From NCBI GenBank assembly GCA_965279565.1, contig OZ257249.1, positions 372,001 through 436,000 on the forward strand: a stretch of DNA of 64,000 nucleotides, in the 5' to 3' direction. The DNA is from Tagaea sp965279565. GTDB taxonomy: Bacteria > Pseudomonadota > Alphaproteobacteria > CACIAM-22H2. Below, one piece after another: positions 44,830 to 53,798 of this stretch; the first letter of the stretch is position 1, and each line of letters begins with the position of its first letter. Below the pieces are notes generated by a model, which worked only from the letters and a program-made list of their open reading frames with translations, did no database searches and was not told the DNA's origin. Made by a program: the position numbers and the translations under genes.

Positions 44830-46101
44830 CTACTTGATTCCGAGGCGCGCCTTCAGGCGCGGATCGATGACGGCGTCGGAAAGATCGATGCCGGCGAACT
44901 GTTCCTCGTCGACCGTCACGTCGCGGATGTCGATGCCCGACACGCCGGCACCGGCGAACTTCGCCCCGCGCAGGTCGGCCGCGCGCAGGATCGTCTTGTC
45001 GAGCTTGGCCGGGAACGAGCGGCCGGCGGCCAGCGGCAACGGCGTGAAGTCGCAGTCGCGCAGGTCCGCGCGCGTGAGTTTCGCACCCGCGAGATTGACG
45101 CCGCGCAGGTCGGCACCCGCAAGCCTGCAGTCGCGCAGGTCGGCACCGGCGAGCCGCGCGCCCTGCAGCTGGCAGCCGCGCATGTCGAGCCCGACGAAGA
45201 TCGCCCCTTCCGCGCGCAGGCCGACCAGAAGCTGGCCGGCGAGCGGCGGCAGCTTGCGGCAGTCGTAGCCGGAAAGATCCGCGACCTTGCCGTCCGCCCC
45301 GCCGGTCTGCGCCCATGCGGCATGCAGGCGCAGCAGTTCGTCGGGGGCGATCCCCTGTTCGGACAGCGCCTTGCCGGCGAGGTTGTCGTTGACGACGTCG
45401 ACGAGCGTGGCGCCGTCCAGCACGGTGTTGGCAAGCTTGGTGCCCGTCATCACCGCGCCGTCGAGCGAAGCGCCCGAGCAGTTGGCACCGGTGAGGTCGG
45501 CACCCGCGAGATTGGCGCCGACGAGCTGGGCCTTCTGCAGGTTGGCGCGCGCGAGCTTGCAGTCGCGCATGATCGCGTCGGTGAAATCGGCCTGGCCGGC
45601 GAGCATGCCGTCCATCGCCGCTTCGGAAAGGTTCGCGGCCGAAAGCTTGGCGCCCTGCAGTTCGGTCGCCCCCACTTCGCCGAGCTTCAGCGCATGCAGG
45701 TTGCCGGCACGGTCCTTCTGCGTGATCGAGCCTTCGCGCAGATCGGCCTGGATCAGGTTCGCGCGCGTCAGGTTCGCCCCGCGCAGGCACGCCCCGCGCA
45801 GGTCCGCGCGCATCAGGCTGGCACCTTCCAGATCGGCTTCGCGGAAATCGCACGCGAACAGGGCGGCCCGGTCGAGCACGCAGTCCGACATCATGGCGCC
45901 GCGGAACGACGCTCCCGTGCAGTCCGCTTCGGAAAGATTGGCGCCGGCCATCGCCATGCCGCCCAGATCGGCGAACGCCAGCATCGCGCGCACGCCGCCC
46001 GGCTTGCCCGTGCGGAAGCGCTCGTGAAGCGCGATCACGTTGGCGAGTTCCGAATGCGACAGTTTCTTGCGCTGGACTTTGGCACTATGGGCCGACAGCA
46101 T
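44830..46101 (-). CDS. Pentapeptide-repeat protein
   Basis: A 423-residue protein made mostly of A(D/N)LxG-type pentapeptide repeats, forming two right-handed quadrilateral beta-helices (about 55-215, from GANLSEADCTGASF; and about 280-380, from GADLRDCRLAGADLRG) separated by a helical insert (DVVNDNLAGKALSEQGIAPDELLRL). N-terminus KKLSHSELANVIALHERF is helical. No signal peptide. Function unknown; some family members mimic DNA and protect gyrase, but nothing here indicates that. Confidence 0.9.
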   Translation of the reverse strand: MLSAHSAKVQRKKLSHSELANVIALHERFRTGKPGGVRAMLAFADLGGMAMAGANLSEADCTGASFRGAMMSDCVLDRAALFACDFREADLEGASLMRADLRGACLRGANLTRANLIQADLREGSITQKDRAGNLHALKLGEVGATELQGAKLSAANLSEAAMDGMLAGQADFTDAIMRDCKLARANLQKAQLVGANLAGADLTGANCSGASLDGAVMTGTKLANTVLDGATLVDVVNDNLAGKALSEQGIAPDELLRLHAAWAQTGGADGKVADLSGYDCRKLPPLAGQLLVGLRAEGAIFVGLDMRGCQLQGARLAGADLRDCRLAGADLRGVNLAGAKLTRADLRDCDFTPLPLAAGRSFPAKLDKTILRAADLRGAKFAGAGVSGIDIRDVTVDEEQFAGIDLSDAVIDPRLKARLGIK

Positions 46102-46225
46102 TGCGCCCCCGATCGCGACCAGATTGTACGAATGCCCTAGTCCGGCATCGAAATCAAGGCGTTACAGCATATTTCACGGCCGGGTTAGACTACCGGCAGC
46201 GGTTTTTCCAGCATCCGGAGGCCCC

Positions 46226-46978
46226 ATGACCACGCGTCGCACACTTCTTCTCGCCGGATTCGGCCTGATCGCCCTGCCCCGTCTGGCCGCGGCGCAGGGC
46301 CTGCTCGACCAGGGGCGCAACCTGCTGAATCAGGGCGGCGTCTCGCTGCCGGGCACCGGCGGCACGAAGGGTGCTGGCCTGTCGGTCGGCGAGATCGTGC
46401 AGGGGCTGAAGGATGCACTCGTCAAGGGCAGCAACGCGACGGTCGCTCGGCTCGGCAAGGCCGACGGTTTCCTCGGCGATCCCGCCGTGCGCATCCCGCT
46501 GCCCGACACGCTGCGCCAGGTCCAGTCGGCACTTCGCACAGTGGGCGCTTCCGGCATGGCCGACGATCTGGAAACGCGCATGAACCGCGCGGCCGAACAG
46601 GCCGCACCCAAGGCGCGCGACCTTTTCCTTTCGGCGATCCGCGGCATGAGCGTGTCGGACGCGCAAGGCATCCTCAACGGTCCGGCCGACGCGGCCACGC
46701 AGTATCTGCGCAAGGCGACCGGCAGCCAGCTCGGCACGCAGATCCGCCCGATGATCGAGACGGCACTGCAGCAGGCAGGCGCCTTGCGCGCCTACGATTC
46801 CATGCTCGGCCGCTACGCGCAGATCCCCGGCATGCCCGATGCGAAGGCGAACATCACCGACTGGACGCGCGACAAGGGCCTCGACGGCATCTTCCATTAC
46901 ATCGCGAAGGAAGAGGCCGACATCAGGGCGAACCCCGCCGCGCGCACGACCGAGCTGCTGAAAAAAGTGTTCGGCTGA
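46226..46978 (+). CDS. DUF4197 family exported protein
   Basis: A 250-residue protein of the DUF4197 family. ATG 46226 follows a GGAGG site and gives a signal peptide with twin arginine (MTTRRTLLLAGFGLIALPRL, cleavage after AAA). The body shows VGEIVQGLKDALVKGSNATV, the family core VRIPLPDTLRQVQSALR, and FLSAIRGMSVSDAQGILNGP. Periplasmic, function unknown. The open frame upstream of the ATG is not supported. Next gene is 59 bases downstream. Confidence 0.85.
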   Translation: MTTRRTLLLAGFGLIALPRLAAAQGLLDQGRNLLNQGGVSLPGTGGTKGAGLSVGEIVQGLKDALVKGSNATVARLGKADGFLGDPAVRIPLPDTLRQVQSALRTVGASGMADDLETRMNRAAEQAAPKARDLFLSAIRGMSVSDAQGILNGPADAATQYLRKATGSQLGTQIRPMIETALQQAGALRAYDSMLGRYAQIPGMPDAKANITDWTRDKGLDGIFHYIAKEEADIRANPAARTTELLKKVFG

Positions 46979-47037
46979 CCCGCACGGCTATATTCTCCAC
47001 AACGCTCCATTCCCCGCTCACGAAGGTTGATCCGCCC

Positions 47038-48912
47038 ATGGCCCCGCCGGTTACGTCGACATTCACGACCCGCCCCGAAATCGCCGGCACGTTCGGCGTG
47101 GTCTCCTCCACGCACTGGATCGCCAGCCAGGTCGGCATGGGCGTGCTGGAAAAGGGCGGCAACGCGTTCGACGCGGCCGTCGCGGCGGGCTTCACGCTGC
47201 AGGTCGTCGAGCCGCACATGAACGGCCTGGGCGGCGACGCGGTGATCATCGCGTGCACGGCCGACGGCAAGCCCAAGGTGATCTGCGGCCAGGGCGTGGC
47301 ACCCGCCAAGGCGACGATCGCGCATTACAAGGCGCAGGGCATCGAGACGATCCCGGGCACGGGCCTGCTCGCCGCCGTCGTGCCGGGTGCGTTCGACGCG
47401 TGGCTGACGATGCTGCGCGACTACGGCACGATGACGCTCGCCGAAGTGCTGTCGCCGGCCATCGGCTACGCGAAGGACGGCTTCCCGCTGCTGCCCGGGG
47501 TTGCCGGTGCCGTGCAATCGGTCTCCGAAATCTTCAAGACCGAGTGGAAGAGCTCGGCCGCCACGTGGATGCCGGGCGGCAACGTGCCGGCAGCCGGCAC
47601 GCTGTTCACGAACCCGAAGCTTGCCGACACGCTGCAGCGCCTGCTCGCCGAAGGTGCGTCGGCCGGGCCCGACCGCGAGGCGCAGATCGAGAAGGCGCGC
47701 AACGCCTACTACAAGGGCTTCGTCGCCGAGGCGATCGACAGGTTCTGCCGCGAAAACGAGATCATGGACGTGTCGGGCAAGCGCCATAAGGGCGTGCTGT
47801 CGGCCGACGACATGGCCGCGTGGCGCGCCCCCGTGGAGGATCCCACGACGTTCGACTATCGCGGCATCACCGTGTGCAAGGCCGGCCCGTGGAGCCAGGG
47901 GCCGGTGTTCCTGCAGGTGCTGGCGCTGCTTCAGGAATACGATATCCCGTCGATGGACACGACGGGGCCCGAGTTCATCCATCTGCTGATCGAGGCGACC
48001 AAGATCGCCTATGCCGACCGCGAGGCGTGGTACGCCGACCCCGACTTCAACGACGTGCCGATGAAGACGATGCTGTCGGCCAAGTACAATGCCGAGCGCC
48101 GCAAGCTGATCGGCGACACGGCGAATTTCGACCTGCGCCCCGGTGCGCCCGACGGGCGCAACCCGTCGTTGCCGAAATTCAACGTCGCCGGCGTGAAGAA
48201 GATGATCCCCGGCATGGGCGGCTTCGGCGAGCCCGCGCGTGTGGAGAGCGATGCGCTGGCGACCGAGCGCTACCGCGACGGTGGCGCATCCGCGATGGCG
48301 CGCGGCGGGCGTGCCGCACAGGGCCCGGCCGAGGGCGACACCTGCCATCTCGACGTGATCGACCGCTGGGGCAACACGGTCGCCTGCACGCCGTCGGGCG
48401 GCTGGCTGCAGAGCTCGCCGACGATCCCGGATCTGGGCTTCTGCCTGGGCACGCGCGGCCAGATGTTCTGGCTGCAGGAAGGCCTGCCGTCGAGCCTGAC
48501 CCCGAAGATGCGCCCGCGCACGACGCTCACGCCGTCGATGGCGATGAAGGACGGCAAGCCGTGGATGGCGTTCGGTTCGCCCGGCGGCGACAACCAGGAC
48601 CAGTGGATCGCGCAGTTCTTCCTGCGCCACGTGGACCACAAGCTCAACATGCAGGCGGCGATGGACGCGCCCATGCTGCAGACCGACCACTGGCCCAACT
48701 CGTTCTTCCCGCGCGAGGCGCGCCCCGGCAAGGTGCAGGTCGAATCGCGCTTCCCCAAGGAAACGATCGAGGCGCTCAAGGCCAAGGGCCACGACATCGA
48801 GGTCGGCGGCGAATGGTCGCTGGGCCGCAACGCCGCCGCCAAGCGCGAAGGCAAGCTGCTGAAGGCGGCCGCCACGCCGCGCCTGCAGCAGGCCTACGCG
48901 GTCGGGCGCTAG
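47038..48912 (+). CDS. Gamma-glutamyltransferase family protein
   Basis: A 624-residue Ntn hydrolase of the gamma-glutamyltransferase/cephalosporin acylase family. No signal peptide, so probably cytoplasmic. Large-subunit parts: GVVSSTHWIASQVGMGVLE, GGNAFDAAVAAGF and GLGGDAVII. The autoprocessing nucleophile is Thr435 in EGDTCHLDVIDRWGN, followed by the small-subunit motif ACTPSGGWLQSSPTIP and SLTPKMRPRTTLTPSM. Active-site residues look intact. Family members without a signal often act on gamma-glutamylated amines or other amides; the substrate is unknown. Directly followed by the DUF4126 gene. Confidence 0.88.
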   Translation: MAPPVTSTFTTRPEIAGTFGVVSSTHWIASQVGMGVLEKGGNAFDAAVAAGFTLQVVEPHMNGLGGDAVIIACTADGKPKVICGQGVAPAKATIAHYKAQGIETIPGTGLLAAVVPGAFDAWLTMLRDYGTMTLAEVLSPAIGYAKDGFPLLPGVAGAVQSVSEIFKTEWKSSAATWMPGGNVPAAGTLFTNPKLADTLQRLLAEGASAGPDREAQIEKARNAYYKGFVAEAIDRFCRENEIMDVSGKRHKGVLSADDMAAWRAPVEDPTTFDYRGITVCKAGPWSQGPVFLQVLALLQEYDIPSMDTTGPEFIHLLIEATKIAYADREAWYADPDFNDVPMKTMLSAKYNAERRKLIGDTANFDLRPGAPDGRNPSLPKFNVAGVKKMIPGMGGFGEPARVESDALATERYRDGGASAMARGGRAAQGPAEGDTCHLDVIDRWGNTVACTPSGGWLQSSPTIPDLGFCLGTRGQMFWLQEGLPSSLTPKMRPRTTLTPSMAMKDGKPWMAFGSPGGDNQDQWIAQFFLRHVDHKLNMQAAMDAPMLQTDHWPNSFFPREARPGKVQVESRFPKETIEALKAKGHDIEVGGEWSLGRNAAAKREGKLLKAAATPRLQQAYAVGR

Positions 48913-49521
48913 TTGCCGGAAGGTACTTCCGAGATCCTCGCCCTCGCCTCGGCCGTCGCCTGGGCGAGCGGGATCAATCTCTACGCGGCGGTGCTGGCAC
49001 TCGGCGCCATGCACCATCTGGGCATCGTCACGCTGCCCGACTCCATGCATCTCGTGACGTCGTTCCCGGTGATGGCGGCGGCGGGCGGGCTCTATCTCGC
49101 GCAGTTCGTCGCCGACAAGATCCCGGGCGTGGATCTGGGCTGGGACGCGATCCACACCTTCATCCGCATCCCGGCCGGCGCGTTCCTGGCCGCCGCGACC
49201 GTGGGCGACGCGGACGGGGCGATGAAGCTTGCCGCCGCACTCGCGGGCGGGGCCCTCAGCCTCGGCACGCACGCGACGAAGGCGAGCGGGCGGCTCTTCG
49301 TCAACACGCACCTGCCGTTCGTGGGCACGGCCGCGGCATCGGTCGTCGAGGATATCGCGGTGATCGGCGGGCTCTACGCGGCCGTCACGAACCCGGTCTG
49401 GTTCCTGGGCGCCATCGCCGTCGCGATCGTCGTCATGGGGCTGATGCTGTGGCTGCTGGCGAAGTTCGTGCGCTTCCTCGCAGCAAGGATCGCGGGCCTG
49501 TTCCGCAGTTCGCCGGCCTGA
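48913..49521 (+). CDS. DUF4126 membrane protein
   Basis: A 202-residue membrane protein of the DUF4126 family. It begins with TTG immediately after the stop of the gamma-glutamyltransferase gene, so translation is probably coupled. About five hydrophobic helices: ILALASAVAWASGINLYAAVL (in part), FPVMAAAGGLYLAQFVADKI, MKLAAALAGGALSLGTHATK and a final long one (GAIAVAIVVMGLMLWLLAKF). Function unknown. Convergent with the next gene, three bases away. Confidence 0.82.
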   Translation: MPEGTSEILALASAVAWASGINLYAAVLALGAMHHLGIVTLPDSMHLVTSFPVMAAAGGLYLAQFVADKIPGVDLGWDAIHTFIRIPAGAFLAAATVGDADGAMKLAAALAGGALSLGTHATKASGRLFVNTHLPFVGTAAASVVEDIAVIGGLYAAVTNPVWFLGAIAVAIVVMGLMLWLLAKFVRFLAARIAGLFRSSPA

Positions 49522-49524
49522 AGC

Positions 49525-50508
49525 TCAGTTCGTCTGCGGCTCGGAATCGTCGTCGAACAGCACGCCCGCCTGCAGCACGTTCTCCAGATCGAAATTGCGC
49601 CACATCTCGCCCGCGCGCAGATGGCGGCGGAAATCGTTCCAGAAGACGGTCTTGCCGGCGAGATCGTCGGGCCAGGTGCGCATGAACATGTCGCGCGCGA
49701 CTTGCGCCTCGCCCGCATAGATCAGCACCAGCAGCGAGCGCCATGCCTGCACCGGCGGGATCGACAGCACGTCGTCGGGCGTGCGCAAAGCGAGCGGCAC
49801 GTAGGCCCCGCCCTGCAGGCGCCAGTTTTCGAGTGCGGTGCGCATCTCCGCCTCGAAGCGCTGCAGCCGGCGCGCCGAGGTGGGTGCGCGTCCCACGACG
49901 TTCGTGTCGACGACGAAGCGCCGCCCTTCCCAGACGAGATTGATCGCGGGTGCGGGCCCCGCCGACAGCGGCGAGTTCCAGCCCGCGAACGAGCGGTCGG
50001 AGAAGACGATGCGCTCGACCGCGCGCTCGTCGCCCTCTTCCACGCCCGCGAACGTGTCGCCGCGTCCGATCGTCTGCACCGAGAATCCGTCGCGCAGCGC
50101 AAACGCATGCAGCGTGTCGCCGTCGAAGCCGTTGATCGCCGGACCGGGGCTCGCGTCGACCAGCAGGTCGGGGCCGTCGGCGCTGCCCTCGTGGAAGGCG
50201 AGCACCTTGAAGATGCCGGCCGACGTCAGATGCACGATGCGCCCGCGCCGCTCGACCAGCATCAGGGCGGGATGCTCGCGGTTGGCGGGATAGATCGAGA
50301 AAATATGGCCGCGCAGCGTGAAACGCTGCGGGACGGGATCCTGCGAACGGCGTTCGGTCAGGCGTTCGAAGAGCAGCCAGTCGAGCTTGGTTTCGGCGCG
50401 CGCGGTGCGCACCCAGCCGGTCAGCGCGGCGAGCAAAACCGCCGCAGCCAGACACGCGGCGAGGAAGCCACGGGGATCGATCGCAGGGGGCCGGCGTCGA
50501 TTGCGCAT
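49525..50508 (-). CDS. Exported protein of unknown function, 327 residues
   Basis: Not a recognised family. The N-terminus has an uncleaved or cleaved signal helix (FLAACLAAAVLLAALTGWV, about residues 15-33). The middle is beta-rich (LRGHIFSIYPANREHPALML; VHLTSAGIFKVLAFHEG; VERIVFSDRSFAGWN), and the C-terminal third is helical (WRSLLVLIYAGEAQVARDMF; TVFWNDFRRHLRAGEMW). It seems a monocistronic gene between convergent DUF4126 and paaY. No catalytic motif stands out. Confidence 0.7.
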   Translation of the reverse strand: MRNRRRPPAIDPRGFLAACLAAAVLLAALTGWVRTARAETKLDWLLFERLTERRSQDPVPQRFTLRGHIFSIYPANREHPALMLVERRGRIVHLTSAGIFKVLAFHEGSADGPDLLVDASPGPAINGFDGDTLHAFALRDGFSVQTIGRGDTFAGVEEGDERAVERIVFSDRSFAGWNSPLSAGPAPAINLVWEGRRFVVDTNVVGRAPTSARRLQRFEAEMRTALENWRLQGGAYVPLALRTPDDVLSIPPVQAWRSLLVLIYAGEAQVARDMFMRTWPDDLAGKTVFWNDFRRHLRAGEMWRNFDLENVLQAGVLFDDDSEPQTN

Positions 50509-50586
50509 CGCACTGCCTTCCGTCCGGAAAATCTATCCCCGGAAGCAAAGCATATTCCGTGCCGGACGGCGAATCGGCGGCGCGCG

Positions 50587-51201
50587 TCAACCGCCCTTCG
50601 TCCTGTACAGCGGCTCCGATATCCCCTTCAGCGACAGGCGCTTGCGGTCGGGCTCGGGGGCCTCCAGCGCGTCGCATTCCACCAGCGTGGCGAGGCTGCG
50701 CTTGGTCAGGTTCTGGTAGTCGCGCGTGCCGCCGCGCTTCCACTCGATCTCCTTGTCGGTCACTTCGCGCAGCACCTTGGCCGGGATGCCGGCCACCAGC
50801 GTGCGCGGCGGGACGACGAAGCCCGCCTTGACGAAGGCCATCGCCGCGACGATGGCGCATTCGCCCACGACCGCCCCGTCCATCACCACCGCGTTCATGC
50901 CGACCAGCGCGTCGCGCTTGATCGTGCAGCCATGCAGGATGGCGCCGTGGCCGATATGCGCGTCCACCTCCAGCACCGTGTCGGTGTCGGGAAAGCCGTG
51001 CACGACGCAGTTGTCCTGCAGGTTGGAGCCGGCCTGCATGACCAGCCGGCCGAAATCGCCGCGCATCGCGGCACCGGGGCCGATGTAGCAGCCGGGACCG
51101 ACGATCACGTCGCCGATGAGCACGGCGGTCGGATGCACGTAGCTGGCGGGATCGACGACGGGCACCATGCCGTCGATCGCGTAGACCTTGGGGCGGCTCA
51201 T
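50587..51201 (-). CDS. paaY: Phenylacetic acid degradation protein PaaY
   Basis: A 204-residue left-handed beta-helix (hexapeptide repeat) thioesterase of the gamma-carbonic-anhydrase-like family; PaaY hydrolyses dead-end CoA thioesters formed in phenylacetate degradation. Hexapeptides: SYVHPTAVLIGDVIVGPGCY, then DNCVVHGFPDTDTV and HIGHGAILHGCTI, where the histidines are the metal ligands; GIPAKVLREVTDKEI and the C-terminal tail are PaaY-like. Its ATG overlaps the paaN stop by four bases. Confidence 0.92.
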   Translation of the reverse strand: MSRPKVYAIDGMVPVVDPASYVHPTAVLIGDVIVGPGCYIGPGAAMRGDFGRLVMQAGSNLQDNCVVHGFPDTDTVLEVDAHIGHGAILHGCTIKRDALVGMNAVVMDGAVVGECAIVAAMAFVKAGFVVPPRTLVAGIPAKVLREVTDKEIEWKRGGTRDYQNLTKRSLATLVECDALEAPEPDRKRLSLKGISEPLYRTKGG

Positions 51202-52859
51202 GCCGGCACCGCGGTGCGGCGCACCTGCGCCACGTGGAAGCGCGGGGCGACGAAGCCCGCGTCGGTCAGCGAGGCGTTGGCGGCCGGGTTGCAGCCCGTC
51301 GCGTGATAGTCGCTGAACGCGGCGGACTGGTTGACGAACACGCCGCCCGTCAGGTTCACCGACAGCGCCACGCCGACATCGGCCGCACGTTCCTCGGCAG
51401 CCGCGAGATAGGCCGCATCGGTCGAATAGACCGCAGCGGTGATCGCCCCCTTCTTCGCGATGGTGCCGAACGCGGCGTCGAGGGCGCGCGCGGGATCGAC
51501 GACGCTCACCAGATACGCGATGGGCCCGAACGCTTCCTGCCCGTAGATCGCGGACTGGCTTTCGTCGAGGGCGACGACCAGCGGTGTGCGCACGGTGGCC
51601 TCCGCGAAGGCCGGATGCGTCATCGCGGCACTCGCGCGCACGACCTTGCCCTGGCGTGCGGCTCCTTCGAGGCGGCCGAGCGTGGCGGGGTTCTGGATCG
51701 CCCCCAGCACTTCGGCCGCACGCGCCGGATCGCCGAGCAGCTTGTCGATGGCCGTGCCGAGCTGCGCGCCGAAATCGGCGGGCGACAGCGTGCCTTCCGG
51801 CGTCTTCACGCCGGTCGCCGGCACGAAGATGTTCTGCGGCGTGGTGCACATCTGGCCCGAATAGAGCGACAGCGAGAAGGCGAGGTTCTGGAACATGCCC
51901 TTCGCGTTGTCCGTGCTCTCGACGATCACGGCGTTGGTGCCCGCCTTCTCGGCGAAGATCGTCGCGTGGCCCGCGTTCTTCGACAGCCAGTCGCCGAATT
52001 CCGGCCCGCCGGTATAGTCGATAATCGCGATCTCGGGGCGCTTGGCCAGCGTCTGCGCGATGGGCGCGTAGATGCCGTCGGCCATCAGCTGCACGGCGTT
52101 GGGATCCATACCCGCTTCCGCCAGCACTTCGCGCGCGACGCGCACCGTCATCGCCAGCGGCAGGATCGCGGCCGGATGCGGCTTCACCAGCGTGGGATTG
52201 CCGGTGGCAAGGTTGGCGAAGATCGCCGGATAGGTGTTCCAGGTCGGGAACGTCGCGCAGCCGATGGCAAGGGCGATGCCCTTGGGCACGATGCGATAGT
52301 CCTTGTCGAGCACGAGCGGCGGGTTCTTGCCCTGCGGCTTTTCCCAGCGCGCGTGTGCGGGGATGCGCGACATTTCCCCCCACGCGGTCGCGACCGCTTC
52401 CAGCCCGCGGTCCTGCGCGTGCGGGCCGCCGGCCTGGAAGGCCATCACGAAGCCCTGCCCGGTCGTGTGCATGACCGCATGCGCGATCGCGAACGACGCC
52501 TTGTTGAGACGCGCGAGGATTTCGAGGCATGCCCCCACGCGCGCTTCCGTTCCCGCCTTGCGCAGGCTCGTGCGCGCGGCGGCGGCGTTGCGCAGGCCCG
52601 TTTCGAGATCGAGCTTGGGATAGGCGATCTTCAGATCGAAGCCGTAGGGCGAACGTTCGGCCCCGACCGTGCCGCTCGCTTGCTGGTCGAGCGCGAAGGG
52701 CTGGCCGAGCTGGGCGTCGAACGCCTTCTTCGCGTCCTCGTTCGCCGTCTCGCCATATATCTTGCCGGACGGCGCTTCGGGATAGGCCGACCAGTAGCCG
52801 CGCGCCTCGATGGCTGCACTGGCGGCGTCGAGCGTGGCGCGATGGCGTTCGAAAAACAT
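51198..52859 (-). CDS. paaN: Phenylacetic acid degradation protein PaaN (aldehyde dehydrogenase fold)
   Basis: A 553-residue aldehyde dehydrogenase-like protein matching the PaaN type that occurs in paa clusters without fused PaaZ. Start ATG 52859 (FFERHRATLDAASAAIEARG). Seen: KGIALAIGCATFPTWNTYPA, NPTLVKPHPAAILPLA, and the thiol region SLYSGQMCTTPQNIFVP with a Cys at the nucleophile position, then AIYGQEAFGPIAYLV. Likely oxidises the ring-cleavage semialdehyde; that step is inferred from family naming. Divergent from paaG across a palindromic region; operon paaN-paaY. Confidence 0.9.
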   Translation of the reverse strand: MFFERHRATLDAASAAIEARGYWSAYPEAPSGKIYGETANEDAKKAFDAQLGQPFALDQQASGTVGAERSPYGFDLKIAYPKLDLETGLRNAAAARTSLRKAGTEARVGACLEILARLNKASFAIAHAVMHTTGQGFVMAFQAGGPHAQDRGLEAVATAWGEMSRIPAHARWEKPQGKNPPLVLDKDYRIVPKGIALAIGCATFPTWNTYPAIFANLATGNPTLVKPHPAAILPLAMTVRVAREVLAEAGMDPNAVQLMADGIYAPIAQTLAKRPEIAIIDYTGGPEFGDWLSKNAGHATIFAEKAGTNAVIVESTDNAKGMFQNLAFSLSLYSGQMCTTPQNIFVPATGVKTPEGTLSPADFGAQLGTAIDKLLGDPARAAEVLGAIQNPATLGRLEGAARQGKVVRASAAMTHPAFAEATVRTPLVVALDESQSAIYGQEAFGPIAYLVSVVDPARALDAAFGTIAKKGAITAAVYSTDAAYLAAAEERAADVGVALSVNLTGGVFVNQSAAFSDYHATGCNPAANASLTDAGFVAPRFHVAQVRRTAVPA

Positions 52860-52924
52860 GCGCGTGGGTCCTTCCCGCTGGCCGATCCGGCCGTCAGACT
52901 TAGCGCGAAACGCGCACGGCCGGA

Positions 52925-52962
52925 AACCCCATTCATTGACCGACCGGTCAGAGAATGGGGTT
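52925..52962. promoter_or_regulatory. Nested inverted repeat between paaN and paaG, candidate operator
   Basis: Perfect 10-base arms AACCCCATTC (52925-52934) and GAATGGGGTT (52953-52962) enclose TGACCGACCGGTCA (52937-52950), itself the inverted repeat TGACC-GACC-GGTCA. It lies between divergent paaN (start 52859) and paaG (start 53018), where a paa regulator would act. GACCGACCGGTC-type palindromes are typical of TetR-family operators, including PaaR types. No regulator gene is in the window. Confidence 0.65.
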
Positions 52963-53017
52963 GCGGGCCCCGCACCTTTCTTGGCATGGTCGAAGGCCAC
53001 GGGAGAAACGGACGACG

Positions 53018-53797
53018 ATGGCCGAAACGACGATCCGCACGGCGCTCGAAGACGGTGTCGCGACCATCGCGCTCAACCGCCCGGACAAGCTCAATGCCTT
53101 CGTGCCGGAGATGCACGCCGAACTGCGCGCCGCCCTCGAAGCGGCCCCGGCATCGGGTGCGCGCGCGGTGTTCCTGACCGGCGAAGGGCGCGGCTTTTGT
53201 GCCGGCCAGGATCTGGGCCAGCGCAAGGGCGGGGAAACACCCGACCTCTCCGACACGCTCGACAAGCTCTACAACCCGCTGATCCGCACGATCCGCGATC
53301 TGCCGCTTCCCGTCGTGTGCGCGGTCAACGGGGTGGCGGCGGGTGCAGGCATGTCGCTCGCGCTCGCCTGCGATATCGTCTATGCCGCGCGCTCGGCGAC
53401 GTTCCTGCAGGCTTTCGTCAAGATCGGCCTCGCCCCCGACAGCGGCTCGACCTGGTTCCTGCCGCGCCTTGCAGGCAACGCGCGCGCAAAGGGCCTCGCG
53501 ATGCTGGGCGAGAAGATCACGGCCGAACAGGCACTCGACTGGGGCCTGATCTGGAAGGTCTGCGACGACGAGCGCGTCAAGGACGAGGCCCTCGGCCTCG
53601 CCCGCCATCTCGCCACGCAACCGACGAAGGCGCTCGGCGCGATCAAGCGCGCGATCGACACCGGCATGGACCGCACGCTCGACGCCCAGCTCGACTACGA
53701 GCGTCACATCCAGGGCGAGCTCGGCCGCACGGCGGATTATCGCGAGGGTGTGGCGGCGTTCTTCGAGAAGCGCAAGCCGCGCTTCGGGGGCAACTGA
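53018..53797 (+). CDS. paaG: 2-(1,2-epoxy-1,2-dihydrophenyl)acetyl-CoA isomerase
   Basis: Crotonase-family enzyme of 259 residues that isomerises ring-1,2-epoxyphenylacetyl-CoA to oxepin-CoA. ATG 53018 gives AETTIRTALEDGVATIALNR. Oxyanion-hole segments: GRGFCAGQDLGQRKG and NGVAAGAGMSLALACDI; the catalytic Asp region is KIGLAPDSGSTWFLPRL, which is PaaG-like. First gene of the rightward paaG-H-I-J-K unit. A GGGAG ribosome site lies about 12 bases upstream. Confidence 0.93.
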   Translation: MAETTIRTALEDGVATIALNRPDKLNAFVPEMHAELRAALEAAPASGARAVFLTGEGRGFCAGQDLGQRKGGETPDLSDTLDKLYNPLIRTIRDLPLPVVCAVNGVAAGAGMSLALACDIVYAARSATFLQAFVKIGLAPDSGSTWFLPRLAGNARAKGLAMLGEKITAEQALDWGLIWKVCDDERVKDEALGLARHLATQPTKALGAIKRAIDTGMDRTLDAQLDYERHIQGELGRTADYREGVAAFFEKRKPRFGGN

Positions 53798-53798
53798 G

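Noticed and set aside
46897..49311. An 804-residue leftward open frame opposite the gamma-glutamyltransferase gene
   Set aside because: The forward gene has intact catalytic motifs; the reverse product is compositionally biased.
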